A stretch of DNA of 64,000 nucleotides from contig CAZIXF010000024.1 in NCBI GenBank assembly GCA_964543195.1, forward strand, positions 10,188 to 74,187. Direction: 5' to 3'. This document shows positions 18,812-29,956 of the stretch, piece by piece (the first letter of the stretch is position 1; each line of letters begins with the position of its first letter). Both the position numbers and the translations under genes were made by a program. The notes beneath the pieces are model-generated. The model did not search any database. It was not told where the DNA came from and saw only the letters and a program-made list of their open reading frames with translations. This stretch comes from JAGTVG01 sp964543195. Lineage in GTDB: Bacteria > Bacteroidota > Bacteroidia > Cytophagales > Cyclobacteriaceae.

Positions 18812-21800
18812 ATGATTGTCAGCTTTCTTCACAAAATTTTTAAGCTACAGGGGCTTTTAACAGGTCTTTTGTTGCTTTTGTCCATAAGCTCCTATGGGCA
18901 ATGGCTGACAGGCTATAAATACAGAAAAGAAATTACCATTCCTGATGCGAATATAACAGGAGGCCCTCATACTGATTTTCCCATTTTAATAGATTTAACC
19001 TCGGATGCAGATATTGCAGCCAATGCCACAAATGCATCGGGTTATGACATTGTATTCACTGATACGGATGGAACTACTCAACTGGATCATGAGATTTTTA
19101 CCAGCGATAAAAATGAGTACAGGGCTTTCGTAAAAGTGACTTTACCTTCCTCCGGTGATAAAATAATTTATGTTTATTATGGGAATTCATCCATCTCAAC
19201 AGATCCCTCCGTTACCACTACCTGGAATTCGAATTATAGGGCAGTCCTGCACTTACAGGAAGAAGGGAATGGTTCTGATTTCGAGTACATTGATGCCACG
19301 GGTAATTTACACGATGGTACGGGAGGTGGCCCTGCAGGGGCGGGTGAGCCTACTAGAACTCCGGTTAGGGATTCAAATGGAAAATTCGGATATGCGCAGT
19401 TATTTGACGGAATTGATGACCGGATACGAGTGTATTACCTCCTGAATAATAACTGGGCTGAAGTGACAGCTCAGGCCTGGGTTAACATCACATCGGCAAA
19501 CGATGCACGTATTTTCGGAAAGTGCTGGGGAGTTAATCAAGATGACAATACCTGGCTTTTACGGGCTACTACCACCGACCTGGGCGCCAGAATGCGTACT
19601 GATACGGATTTCAACGGCGGTTTTGATCCTTTTGCGTATGCTACCGGTACATGGTACCAATTGACGGTTACCTGGAATGCTGCTGACGATCAGTTGAGGG
19701 TATATGTAAATGGAAACGAAATAAATAATACTACATTAAATGGCACAAAGGTATATGACAATGAACCGTTAGAGGGAGAAGATCCAACTATTGGCAATAT
19801 CCCGTATGACGGAGTGAATGAACGGGCTTTTGATGGATTGATTCAGGAGACAAGGGTTTCCGACATAGAGCGGTCTGCTGATTGGATTAAAACTGAATTC
19901 GATAATCAGGATAATGCCGCAGCCTTTATTTCAACCAATACTGAGGAGATCTACCCGGATGCCGATCTTGGGGTGGCCGCTGCGGATGCGGTAATTTGTC
20001 CAGGCGAATCAACCTTTATTATTGTTGCAAATTCAGAGGTAGGGGTAAATTATCAATTACGCGATGATGCGGATGATTCCAATATAGGTTCTTCCAAGGC
20101 GGGAACAGGAGGTGATTTATATTTTTCCACAGGAGCCCTGGCTGTCACCACTACTTTTAATGTTTTAGCTACTAATGATGCCGGCACTGCATCGGTGGAA
20201 TTATCGGATACATCAACTGTTACAGTAAGCTCTATTGATGTAGTTGCCACGGTAGCTGCTACACCAATTTGTGAGGATGATGCAACTGGAATTGATCTTG
20301 GATCTACTGTTAATAATTCGGGAGAAGGGAACATTATTTATGATTGGACAGGTCCTGCTGGGTTTGCCGATAATACAGCAGATCCTGACGCTTTCAATAA
20401 TAGTTCAGGGTTTTGGCCTGGAATCGGAACGCATACCTATACGCTGACCGCTACCGACGACAATGGGAACGGATGTAGTGATGAGACGACTGTAGATGTT
20501 ACCGTAGAAGAGCTTGCCAACATCACCGCTCAGCCGCTGGATGCGACCGTATGCGAGGATGGGGATGCGANNNNNNNNNNNNNNNNNNNNNNNNNNNNNN
20601 NNNNNNNNNNNNNNNNNNNNNNNNNNNNNNNNNNNNNNNNNNNNNNNNNNNNNNNNNNNNNNNNNNNNNNACCGTGTGGTGGTGAGCAACGGAGCGGCCA
20701 GCCAGTGCAGCGCCTCTGTGACCAGCAATGCGGCTACATTGACCGTGGATGAGAAGCCCGAGATCATCAGCCAGCCTTCCGTATCAGGACCTGTATGTGA
20801 GGAATCGGGCGATATTAATATAGAAGTAACTGCCGGAGGTACGGGAATAACTTATCAGTGGGAAGTAAGTACCGATGATGGGGTAAACTGGGCAGTTGTT
20901 GATAGTGGTACCGATCCGGAATACAGTGGGGAAGATACGAATATTCTGACAATATCCGACCCACCGTTAAGTTGGGATGATTATGCGTACAGGGTGATAA
21001 TCAGCGGGGTATGCAGTCCTTCAGTGACAAGCAATTCAGCTATTATTACTGTCAATCCCGAGCCCGTTGGCGTTGATGATACGGAAACGGTATGCAGTGA
21101 TGTGTCTTTGAATTATGATATTCAATCGGATAATATTGATATTTTGGGCAACGGGGTTACCAGTTTGTTTACCTATACGGTAGTGTCAAGTGATCCTGCC
21201 AACGTGCCGGCGGCTTCTGATAGGACCACACCCAGCGATGCTCCTATTACTGATACTTATACCAATACTACTTCAAGTGCAGTCGACATTACTTATACCA
21301 TAACCCCCGTAAGTGATCCTGAAGGATGTGTTGGAACTGACTTTACTTATACTGTCACCGTTAATCCAGAACCGGTACTATCAGATTATACAGTATCCGG
21401 AGGGGTGTGTAGTGATATAGCTATAGGAGTTGACCTGGATACGGATGTATATTCCGGAGGAATTGCAGCCGATTCGTATACAATTCATAATATCAATGTT
21501 GCATCAGGTCTCACTCCGGAACCGGGCAATGCTTCAACAGGGACAGGTAAAACATCCGGCGCAATTTCATCAGACATATTCACCAATACGACCAACGGAG
21601 ACCTGGATGTGGTTTATGATATTACCGGTGTAAGTTCCCAGGGATGCGAAAGTGATATGAAACAGGTGACTGTTACCATAAAGTCAGAGCCGGTGGGAGT
21701 TGATGAACCAATTACTATTTGCAGTGATGATGCTTTATCCTATGATTTGCAAAACAACATAAATACGCTTGGCAATAATCAAACTTCTGATTTTATATGG

Positions 21801-24800
21801 GTAGCAACTGACAATCCCAATATATCCGGTGAAAGCACGACATCCGTGTCGAGCGGACTAATTGACGATATTCTTGTAAATGTAACCTCCTCAAACGAAA
21901 ATGTAATATATACTGTTACTCCTACAGGAACCAATGGTTGTAGCGGAGATGATTTTATAGTAACTGTTACAGTTAAGCCAAGACCGCAAATGTCCATAAC
22001 TGATTCGGCTCCTGAAATATGCGAAGGGGAGAGGACAAACCTGACCTTGAATTCTCCGACTGACGGAGCTGTCATCACCTTAACGGCTGTGGATTATGCC
22101 GGCGGAAATATTTCAGGTGGGTCACTTTCACCCCCGGAGACCTATTCGGACGGACAGAAAATCAGAGAAACTTTATACAATGAAACAAGCATCACCCAGA
22201 CGGTAGAATATACATTTACCGTTGAGGCGAACGGGTGCGGACCACTTGGGCCATTTACCGAAACTGTGGATATCAAACCCAATCCCGTACTTACCATTAC
22301 CAACAACGCAACCTCAATATGCGAAGCAGATCTTACCGATATTGATCTCACTGTTGACGTCGCAGGAGCATCAATTGAATTGGTTGCCGTTACCCCGAGT
22401 GATCCGAGTGTGGGTGGGTATACTATGCCAGGGGCTATTTATAGTTCGGGTGATAAGATACAGGATGATCTAACGAATTCTTCAAATACGGATCAATCAG
22501 TTGAGTATACATTCAGGACAACGGCTAACGGATGTGTTGAATCTCCTGATAAGTCAACATCCGTAACGATCAAACCCACTCCGGATGTATCTGTGAGCGG
22601 TATTGATATATGTAGTGGTAATGTAACCGACATAGACATCACCAATCCGAACAATGTTCAATACACTTCATTCAGTTGGGTGGTAGAAATTTCCAATCCG
22701 GATATAACCGGGGCTAAAGACGGTAGTGGGGACCATATATCCCAGGAACTGCATAACACAAGCAGTTCGCCGCAATCCATTACTTACCGGGTTACTCCTT
22801 CTGCTGTTGGCTGTGTTGGGCCCTATGAAGATTATGTGCAGACCGTTAACCCCGGAAATACCGTGGATGCCGGCAGCGACGTAACGGTTTGTGAAGATAC
22901 TTCGCCCGTTGAAATCACGGATGCTTCGATTGGTGGTGGTGCAACCACATCCACCTGGAGCATAGTTAGCGGGAGCGGAACAATAGTAGACCCGAATGAT
23001 ATAGTTGCGGAATATGAGCCTGCAGCGGGTGAAGTAGGTACCGTTACATTGGAATTGAAGGCTTCCGATCCCAGTTCATGTCCCGATGTTGTGGATTATG
23101 TGGATATTGAGATTAACAGGAGAGCGATTGTAGAGGCGGGTTCCGACCAGGTAATATGTGAAGGCGACAATGCTGAACTTTCTGAAGCATCCAGAAGCGG
23201 AAGTGCTTCTTCCGTGACATGGAGCGGTGGACTGGGCATTTTTTCACCCAATGAAACGACCACCAATGCCACGTATATCCCCGATCCTTCGGAAGCCGGT
23301 ACTACGGTGCGATTATATATTACCAGTAATGATCCTGATGGTCCTTGTGATCCCGCCGTTGATTCGCTGGATATTACCATAAACATAGCTCCAACGGTTT
23401 ATGCAGGTGCCGACAAAGTCATCTGTGAGGGCGATAGTGCTCATCTTACGGATGCCACCCTAGGAGGAAGCGCCAGCAGTATAACCTGGAGTGGAGGATC
23501 GGGCACATTTGTTCCGGACAACACTACACTTGATGCCTCATATATACCTGCATCATCCGAAGTAGGGACCGAAGTTACCTTGACCATTACTACGGATGAT
23601 CCGGATGGAAGCGGACCTTGTTCTCCGGTATCCGACCAGGTCAAGATTACAGTCAATAAGGGTGCGGAAGTGTTTGCCGGCACAGATAAAGTAATTTGTG
23701 AAGGTGATAATGCTTCCATGAGTGATGCAAGCATATCAGGAAGTGCTTCATCGGTTACCTGGACCGGTGGGTTGGGATCATTCAGTCCCAATAATACCAC
23801 TTTGAATGTCATATATGAACCTGATCCATCCGAGACCGGATCGGTGGTAACGTTGAGGCTTACAACAAATGATCCCCCCGGGCCATGTAAGGCTGTATTT
23901 GATGAAGCCGATGTAACTATTAATGTAGCAGCACAAGTCTCTGCAGGATCCGATAAGGAGGTTTGTGGCACAGATAGTGTATATTTGGATGATGCATCTA
24001 TTGGGGGATCAACATCCGATATAACCTGGTCAGGAGGAGAGGGAGATTTTTATCCTGATCCATCTACACTGAATGCTGTCTATCTGCCCGATTCTTCTGA
24101 AATAGGGACAACGGTTACCCTCACAATAACCACTAATGATCCTGTAGGTCCGTGTGGAGCTGTATTTGATCATGTTGATGTAAAGGTTAACCGTGCACCA
24201 GAGGTTGATGCAGGATCTGATCAGGTAATTTGCGAGGGCAGTAATGTAAGTCTGAATGGTTCGATAAGTGGAGGAGCTTCTTCTGCTACCTGGAGTGGAG
24301 GCTTGGGTACCTTCAGCGATAATACTCAGTTGAATACCACTTATATTCCGGATGATTCTGAGGTGGGCACTATTGTTACTCTCAGATTAACAACTAATGA
24401 TCCTTCAGGCCCATGCACTGCCGCATTTGATGAAATGGATGCAACGATTAATGAGGCCCCCACTGTGGATGCAGGTCCCAATGACGCCATATGCATAGGG
24501 GATACGGCATTCCTGGCCGGATCAATTGGGGGTACGGCTACTTCTGCCACCTGGTCAGGGGGAGAAGGAGAATTTTCCGATGTGAATGACCTTGATGCTT
24601 ACTATCTCCCCGATACCACAGAAAGGGGATCAGAAGTAATTTTAACCTTGACTACTAACGATCCGGACGGTTCTGGTCCGTGCAAAGCTGTTGAAGACAA
24701 AGTGTTCATAACCGTTAATGCCCTTCCCAATCCATATTATACAGGACTTGATCCCCAGATAGCCATTAATGCTCCGCCTGTAGAATTGGATGGATTCCCT

Positions 24801-27416
24801 CAGGGGGGTGATTTTGCAGGTGACGGCATTGAAGATGGAACGAATGTATTCAATCCTTTCCTCGCAGGTGAAGGAGAAGCCTATATTACTTATACTTATA
24901 CGGATGTTAATGGTTGTACAAATGATTACCTGGACTCTACTTTTGTGAATCCGAAACCACTTATCAACATTATCGGACTTAATGCAGCCGTGTGCGAGAA
25001 CGGTGCGGATGTACCGCTGGAAGCATTCCCAGAAGGAGGAAGATTCGAAGGAACCGGGGTGATTCAGAAATCAACAGGAGATTATGAGTTCAGTCCATTC
25101 AGTGCGGGGGTGGGAGAACATTTAATATCCTACATATTTACAGATCCAAATACCAATGTTACGGATACCACCTCTCAACCTATAAAGGTATTACCGGTAC
25201 CCGAACCCGCTTTTTCAGTTGATCCCATAACCTGTGTGGACTCATTGGTACAATTTACAGATCTTTCAATAATTGATGCAAGTGATTCAATAGTAAGTTG
25301 GATTTGGAAATTCGGTGACAATTCGGAAGATACTGTACGTAATCCCCAACATAAGTATGATGCTGCGGGAACTTATCAAGTATCCTTGAGAGCATATTCA
25401 AAGGGACAGTTGTCAACACAATGTAATGCAGTGGTTGATTTATCTGTAAAAATAGGTGCAAAACCCGACGTGGAATTCAGCGCGCGCAATTTTGTGCTGG
25501 GTGACATCACCGAATTTACGGATGAAACTACCTTTATTGACGGATTGTTTGATGACCGTCTCGTTCAATGGTCATGGGTTTTTGATGATGGAAATACAAG
25601 CAATATGCAGAATCCCACACATCAATATAGCAACAGCGGAAGATTTGCCGTCCAACTGGAGGTGCTTTCCGAACGGGGATGCGTAGACCGGGATACCTCA
25701 TTGATAGCTATTATACCTGAAGTAACCAGCATAGATCCTGAAATGGGTTATGTCGAAGATTTTGAAGCGCAAAGCGCCTGGATTGCTGAACCCCTCGAAG
25801 ATGCTCCAAACAGCTGGGAATATGGAACCCCTGCCGGATCTGTTATTGATCATGCCGCATCCGGTCAGTATGCCTGGGTAACCGACCTTGATACTACCTA
25901 TTTATCCAATGAACGGTCATGGTTGAAATCGCCTGCTTTTAATCTGGATGGATTGACTCGGCCTATGGTGCAGTTCGATTACTGGATTAATATGAATACA
26001 GCCGATGGCGCGACTTTCGAATATTCTATCGATGGGGGCGTTACCTGGAGATTGGTAGGAACCCTCGATGAGGTGAATGAAGAAGAAGGTGAAATTCCAT
26101 GGCCTGGCATCAACTGGTATCAAAACCAGATATTCAATGTGCTGGATGAAGACCAGGGCGTGATCGATAATGAAGACAGGGTAGGCTGGACAGGACAGAC
26201 TAACGGTTGGACGACCGCCAGAATTTATCTCGATCCGATCATCGAGCGTCATGGTTATCCAAACCATGTGATCTTCAGGTTTGGCTTTGCCTCCAGGACG
26301 AATATAGGGGAACAAGAAAGATATGAAGGTTTTGCCCTTGACAATTTTGTTCTTAAAAACCGCACAAGGAATGTTTTTATTGAACAGTTTGCCAATTTCA
26401 ACAGTGAAGATACCCGATTCTTTGTCAGGGATGATATGTACGAAGGCCTCCTGATGGATCTGACCTACGAAGACAGAAATGCAACCGACGTGGCCTATGT
26501 CGAGTATCATCACAGAGGATCCTCTGAAGGTGATGCCGTTTATAAAGATAATGTAAACGTGGCACAGGCCAGGACAGTTGTTTATGGCCAGAGTAATGTA
26601 AGTAATACTAGAATAACCTACGCGGATGGTATCATACGCTCGAACCAGTTGATCGATAAATACACGATTCTGCTCAGGGCTTTGATTGATCCAAAATTCG
26701 ACATCGATTTTACAATCGACGAAGGCAATAATCTGGATCCGGAAGAAGATCAGGTAGTGGTTAATATTAACCTGACCGCGGGGCAGGATATCAATGAAGA
26801 GGGTTTGATCCTGTATACCATGTTGATCGAAGATGAAATCAAATCATACCGGACCGAATTTCCGGAGATCCTTGCCATAAAGAACCTCGGCAGGCAAATG
26901 TTTACCAATGTTGCGGGTCGGCCAAGTGGCAGTGGCATACCCCTGGATTCGGTCTGGAATGAAGGACAAACCCGATCTGAGGAAATTACAGGAAAGCTTG
27001 AAGGATTCAGGCAGGACAGCAAGGATAATTTCAAAGTAGCGGTCTTCGTTCAGAATATCAACACAAAAGAGATCTATCAGGTCGTGATCAGGGATGTGAC
27101 CGGTGAAAAAGATGTTCCGGATGAGGATCCAAATGCTCTGGAAGACGAGATTGCAAAACGAGACCTTCAGAATCTTAATATCTACCCGCAACCCGCCAAA
27201 GAATACGCCATAGTGGACTTTGGCAGGAAACTGATGCAGGATTATATCTGGGAGATCATCGATCAGCGGGGAGTAACCATTGGAAGGGGTACGGTGAAGA
27301 GAGGAGAGGAAGGTTTCGAGATCGATACAAGTCTGCTGCCCAACGGCATACACTTCCTGTTGATGGGTGATAAATCAGGACTTAAAATGCATAGAAAGCT
27401 GACAATCATACATTAA
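18812..27416 (+). CDS. Giant LamG/Ig/PKD surface protein with T9SS sorting tail, interrupted by an assembly gap (triad copy 2)
   Basis: One gene split by the N run at 20571-20670. The part before the gap (start ATG 18812) and the part after it (stop at 27416) are in different frames only because the N length is arbitrary. After a signal peptide come a DUF2341-type domain (WLTGYKYRKEITIPDANI), a LamG/concanavalin-like domain (about residues 150-350) and Ig-like modules. After the gap come more Ig modules, seven tandem repeats of about 89 residues (about 22860-24720; motif AGSDxVICEGD ... TWSGGxGxFSP), PKD domains (VSWIWKFGDNSEDT, VQWSWVFDDGNTS), an EDFEAQSAW jellyroll-like domain, an Omp28-like domain without CxxC (VFIEQFANFNSED), and a type A T9SS tail (IYPQPAKEYAIVDF ... 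LPNGIHFLL). The known parts exceed 2800 residues. It is likely surface anchored. Confidence 0.85.
20571..20670. other. Assembly gap (100 N) inside the giant repeat gene
   Basis: Exactly 100 N bases, the usual placeholder for a gap of unknown size. The coding frame differs on the two sides, so the true gap length modulo 3 is not that of 100. The flanks belong to one kind of Ig module: before it ITAQPLDATVCEDGDA, after it RVVVSNGAASQCSASVTSNA, which are the first and last parts of a module of about 85 residues. At least about 50 residues are therefore missing, and near-identical tandem copies may be collapsed here. Confidence 0.97.
22860..24720 (+). repeat. Seven tandem repeats of about 89 codons in the giant gene
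   Basis: Repeat units begin near 22860, 23128, 23398, 23668, 23935, 24202 and 24463. Each encodes an Ig/PKD-like module beginning (V/T)xAGSDxVICEGD and containing TWSGGxGxFSP, Y(I/L)PDxSExGTxVTLxLTTNDPxGPC and VxITVN. The units have diverged in protein sequence, so this is old duplication with selection on the fold and not recent slippage. They likely form a rod that projects the C- or N-terminal domains from the cell. Confidence 0.85.
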
Positions 27417-27423
27417 CAAAAAA

Positions 27424-27450
27424 GGCTATCGGATTCCGATAGCCCTTTTT
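27424..27450. terminator. Bidirectional rho-independent terminator
   Basis: GGCTATCGGA (27424-27433) and TCCGATAGCC (27435-27444) form a perfect 10-bp palindrome around one base. It is followed by a T run at 27446-27451 on the + strand and preceded by an A run at 27418-27423, which gives a U run on the minus strand. It lies between the convergent giant gene (stop at 27416) and the bacilliredoxin gene (stop at 27473), and can end both transcripts. Confidence 0.92.
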
Positions 27451-27472
27451 TATTTTTTATGATATCTTATTC

Positions 27473-27889
27473 TTAACAATACTCTTCGAAAACATCAACA
27501 AGATGCTCGCCGATCATTTCGGCAGGCCTGCCTTCTATATGATGCCTCTCAATGAAATGGACCAGTTCACCATTTTTAAATAAAGCTATGGAAGGTGAAG
27601 AAGGAGGGTAGGGAGCAGTATATTCCCTTGCCCTGGCAGTAGCTTCCATATCAACACCCGCAAATACCGTAGCAAGGTGATCCGGTTTGCTGCTTGCATT
27701 TGATAGAGCCCATTTGATTCCAGGTCTTGCAGATCCTGCAGCACAACCACAAACCGAATTGATTACCAAAAGGGTGGTGCCCTTCTGGTTTTCCATATGC
27801 GATTCGACGTGCTCAGGTGTTTTTAATTCCTGAAATCCTGCCTCCGTTAAATCTTCCCTCATGGGGGCTACAAGTTGTTCTGGGTACAT
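27473..27889 (-). CDS. BrxA/BrxB-family bacilliredoxin
   Basis: A 138-residue protein of the YphP/YqiW (DUF1094) family at its usual length. The motif NSVCGCAAGSARPG places the CxC pair at Cys47 and Cys49, and PDHLATVFAGVDMEAT and PPSSPSIALF are conserved family segments. In Firmicutes these proteins remove bacillithiol from protein thiols. In Bacteroidota they are often encoded next to SUF genes, as here, 24 nt after the DUF59 gene on the same strand. A role in redox repair of Fe-S machinery thiols is inferred from context. It is the last gene of the suf operon. Confidence 0.93.
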   Translation of the reverse strand: MYPEQLVAPMREDLTEAGFQELKTPEHVESHMENQKGTTLLVINSVCGCAAGSARPGIKWALSNASSKPDHLATVFAGVDMEATARAREYTAPYPPSSPSIALFKNGELVHFIERHHIEGRPAEMIGEHLVDVFEEYC

Positions 27890-27913
27890 AGTTTGATTTT
27901 AGTTTATTTTTGA

Positions 27914-28249
27914 TTATAAAAAACCTAATTCTAATTTAGCCGTTTCCGACATCATGTCCTGTGTATACGGTGGATCGAATGTCAATTCCACCGTAACCTC
28001 GTTTACTTCCGGTATGGCCTTCAGCTTCGATTCTACTTCAGCGGGAATCGATTCTGCCGCCGGACAGGCCGGAGAAGTTAACGTCATCAACACATATACA
28101 TTATTTATGGGGAATACATTGATCTCATAGATCAATCCCAGCTCATATATATCTACCGGAATTTCAGGGTCGTATACGGTTTTCAATACCTGTAAAATTT
28201 TATCCCTCAAATTTGGATCCGATTGCTTTTGCTTATTGTCTTCTCCCAT
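27914..28249 (-). CDS. sufT: SUF-associated DUF59/MIP18 family Fe-S assembly factor
   Basis: A protein of about 111 residues with the DUF59 fold: VLKTVYDPEIPVDIYELGLIYEI at the N-terminus and LTSPACPAAESIPAEV around the conserved Cys62. It acts in Fe-S cluster maturation or delivery in SUF systems. I place the start at the ATG at 28249, 4 nt after the sufE stop (TAG at 28254-28256). A longer frame from 28294 would overlap sufE by about 40 bases and adds a non-conserved stretch. It sits between sufE and the bacilliredoxin gene in the operon. Confidence 0.9.
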   Translation of the reverse strand: MGEDNKQKQSDPNLRDKILQVLKTVYDPEIPVDIYELGLIYEINVFPINNVYVLMTLTSPACPAAESIPAEVESKLKAIPEVNEVTVELTFDPPYTQDMMSETAKLELGFL

Positions 28250-28253
28250 AAAC

Positions 28254-28697
28254 CTATGACTGATTTTGTAATTTGGTTTTATATGCCAGGGCATACATCT
28301 TAATCTGCTTGATCATTGCTGTAAGCCCGTTGGACCTTTGTGATCCGATCACTTTATGCATACCGATCTTTTCAATGAAATAAAGTTCTGCATTAATAAT
28401 ATCGTCCAGTTTTTGCCCGGATAATGTCCTGATAAGAAGACTGATCAATCCTTTGGTTATATCCGTATTACTGTCCGCTTTAAGAAATAATTTATCGTCT
28501 TCAAGTTCAGCCACGAGCCATACTTTTGACTGGCACCCCTTTATCAGGTTTTCGTCAACTTTGTATTCTTCAGGTAATGGTTCCAGTTTATTGCCCAGCT
28601 CCATAATATAGAAAATGATACTTTCCATATCATCTCCGAGAATGGAAAATTCCTCTATGATCTCGTTCTGAATTTCGTTTATGGTTTTATCGCTCAC
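28254..28697 (-). CDS. sufE: SufE, sulfur acceptor for the SUF cysteine desulfurase
   Basis: A 147-residue protein matching SufE in length and motifs. LIKGCQSKVWL holds the sulfur-accepting Cys55, and GLISLLIRTLSGQ and FIEKIGMHKVIGSQRSNGL are conserved. SufE takes persulfide sulfur from SufS and passes it to the SufBCD scaffold. The start codon overlaps the sufS stop by 4 bases (ATGA), so translation is coupled and the two proteins are made in step. Confidence 0.95.
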   Translation of the reverse strand: MSDKTINEIQNEIIEEFSILGDDMESIIFYIMELGNKLEPLPEEYKVDENLIKGCQSKVWLVAELEDDKLFLKADSNTDITKGLISLLIRTLSGQKLDDIINAELYFIEKIGMHKVIGSQRSNGLTAMIKQIKMYALAYKTKLQNQS

Positions 28698-29956
28698 TTT
28701 CTCTTGATTTTGACTATTTTTTTTAAACTGTTAACCGTTGTATCAATTTCTTCATACGTATTATAGATAGAAAAAGATATCCTTACGGTTCCTTCTATGT
28801 TAAGACGATTCATGAGGGGCTGGCAACAATGGTGTCCTGTCCTAACGGCTATTCCACCGGCATCCAGCATCATTCCCACATCAAAAGGATGAATACCGTC
28901 AATCAGGAAAGATATAACCCCGAATTTATCTTTAGCTTCACCTATTATCCGCAAACCTTCTATTTCCTTCAGTTTTTCGGTGGCATAGGATAAAAGATCA
29001 ATTTCATATTCAAGGATATCTTTTTTTGGATATTTTTCTATGAATTCGATTGCTGATTGAAAACCTATCACATCGGCTATGTTGGGAGTTCCCGCTTCAT
29101 ATTTAAAAGGCAGGTCATTGTAGATCGTTTTTTCAAAAGTTACTTCACTGATCATTTCACCTCCTCCGCGGAATGGCAGCATCTCATAAAGTAATTCTTC
29201 TTTGCCATATAATATCCCCACACCTGTTGGGCCGAACATCTTATGGGAAGAAAAAACATAAAAGTCACAATCCAGGTCCTGCACATCGATATTAAAATGG
29301 GCGGCAGCCTGAGCACCATCTATTAACACTTTTGCTCCCCAACGATGACCTTCTTCAATGACTTCCCGTACAGGAATAATAGTACCCAGTGAATTACTGA
29401 CATGAACTACGCTGATCAACCGGGTTTTGGGATTCAGCAACTTCTGAAATTCCTCAAAGAGGAACTCTCCTTTATCATTGATTGGAATTATTTTTAATTC
29501 AGCGCCGGTTTCTTCACATATTAACTGCCAGGGAACTATATTGGAATGATGTTCCATGGCCGAGATGAGAATTTCATCGCCTTTATTCAAAAATTTTTTT
29601 CCAAAAGCCTGTGAAACCAGATTTATTCCATCGGTAGTGCCATAGGTAAATATGACTTCCTTTTTCGAGCCGGCATTGATGTACTGCTGAACAGATTGCC
29701 TTGCCCTCTCGAAATTTTCAGTAGCTTTTTCCGCAAGGGTATGAATACCCCGATGTATATTGGAATTATAGGTTGAATAATATTCGTTCAGGGCATTAAT
29801 AACTGCTTGAGGTTTCTGAGTGGTAGCAGCATTGTCAAAGTAAACCAGGGGTTTTCCATTGACTTTTTGAGTCAGGATAGGAAAGTGGCCTCTTATCTGG
29901 TCAATCGTATATTTTCCAATTGTTTTTGAAGACATACGTATGGTATCCTCTTCCAT
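28694..29956 (-). CDS. sufS: SufS cysteine desulfurase
   Basis: A 420-residue PLP enzyme of the SufS/CsdA group that converts cysteine to alanine and gives enzyme-bound persulfide. The PLP Lys is in SSHKMFGPTGVG (Lys239), the His of the motif SAMEHHSN is present, and the catalytic Cys is in VRTGHHCCQPLM (Cys377, with a second Cys beside it). The ATG at 29956 overlaps the sufD stop (TAATG), which supports this start. An internal ATG seven codons later (MSSKTIG) is an alternative. It is flanked by sufD and sufE in one operon. Confidence 0.96.
   Translation of the reverse strand: MEEDTIRMSSKTIGKYTIDQIRGHFPILTQKVNGKPLVYFDNAATTQKPQAVINALNEYYSTYNSNIHRGIHTLAEKATENFERARQSVQQYINAGSKKEVIFTYGTTDGINLVSQAFGKKFLNKGDEILISAMEHHSNIVPWQLICEETGAELKIIPINDKGEFLFEEFQKLLNPKTRLISVVHVSNSLGTIIPVREVIEEGHRWGAKVLIDGAQAAAHFNIDVQDLDCDFYVFSSHKMFGPTGVGILYGKEELLYEMLPFRGGGEMISEVTFEKTIYNDLPFKYEAGTPNIADVIGFQSAIEFIEKYPKKDILEYEIDLLSYATEKLKEIEGLRIIGEAKDKFGVISFLIDGIHPFDVGMMLDAGGIAVRTGHHCCQPLMNRLNIEGTVRISFSIYNTYEEIDTTVNSLKKIVKIKRK

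Noticed and set aside
20405..20767. Minus-strand frame spanning the N gap
   Set aside because: It is the antisense of the giant repeat gene, continues through N only because N does not encode stops, and has no homology I recognise.
23441..23971. 176-codon minus-strand frame rich in Ser/Pro inside giant gene 2
   Set aside because: It is a shadow of the tandem repeats on the + strand; codon pattern and repeats follow the + frame.
25917..26513. 198-codon minus-strand frame inside giant gene 2
   Set aside because: The + strand here encodes the conserved EDFE and Omp28-like domains shared with giant gene 1, so the antisense frame is chance.
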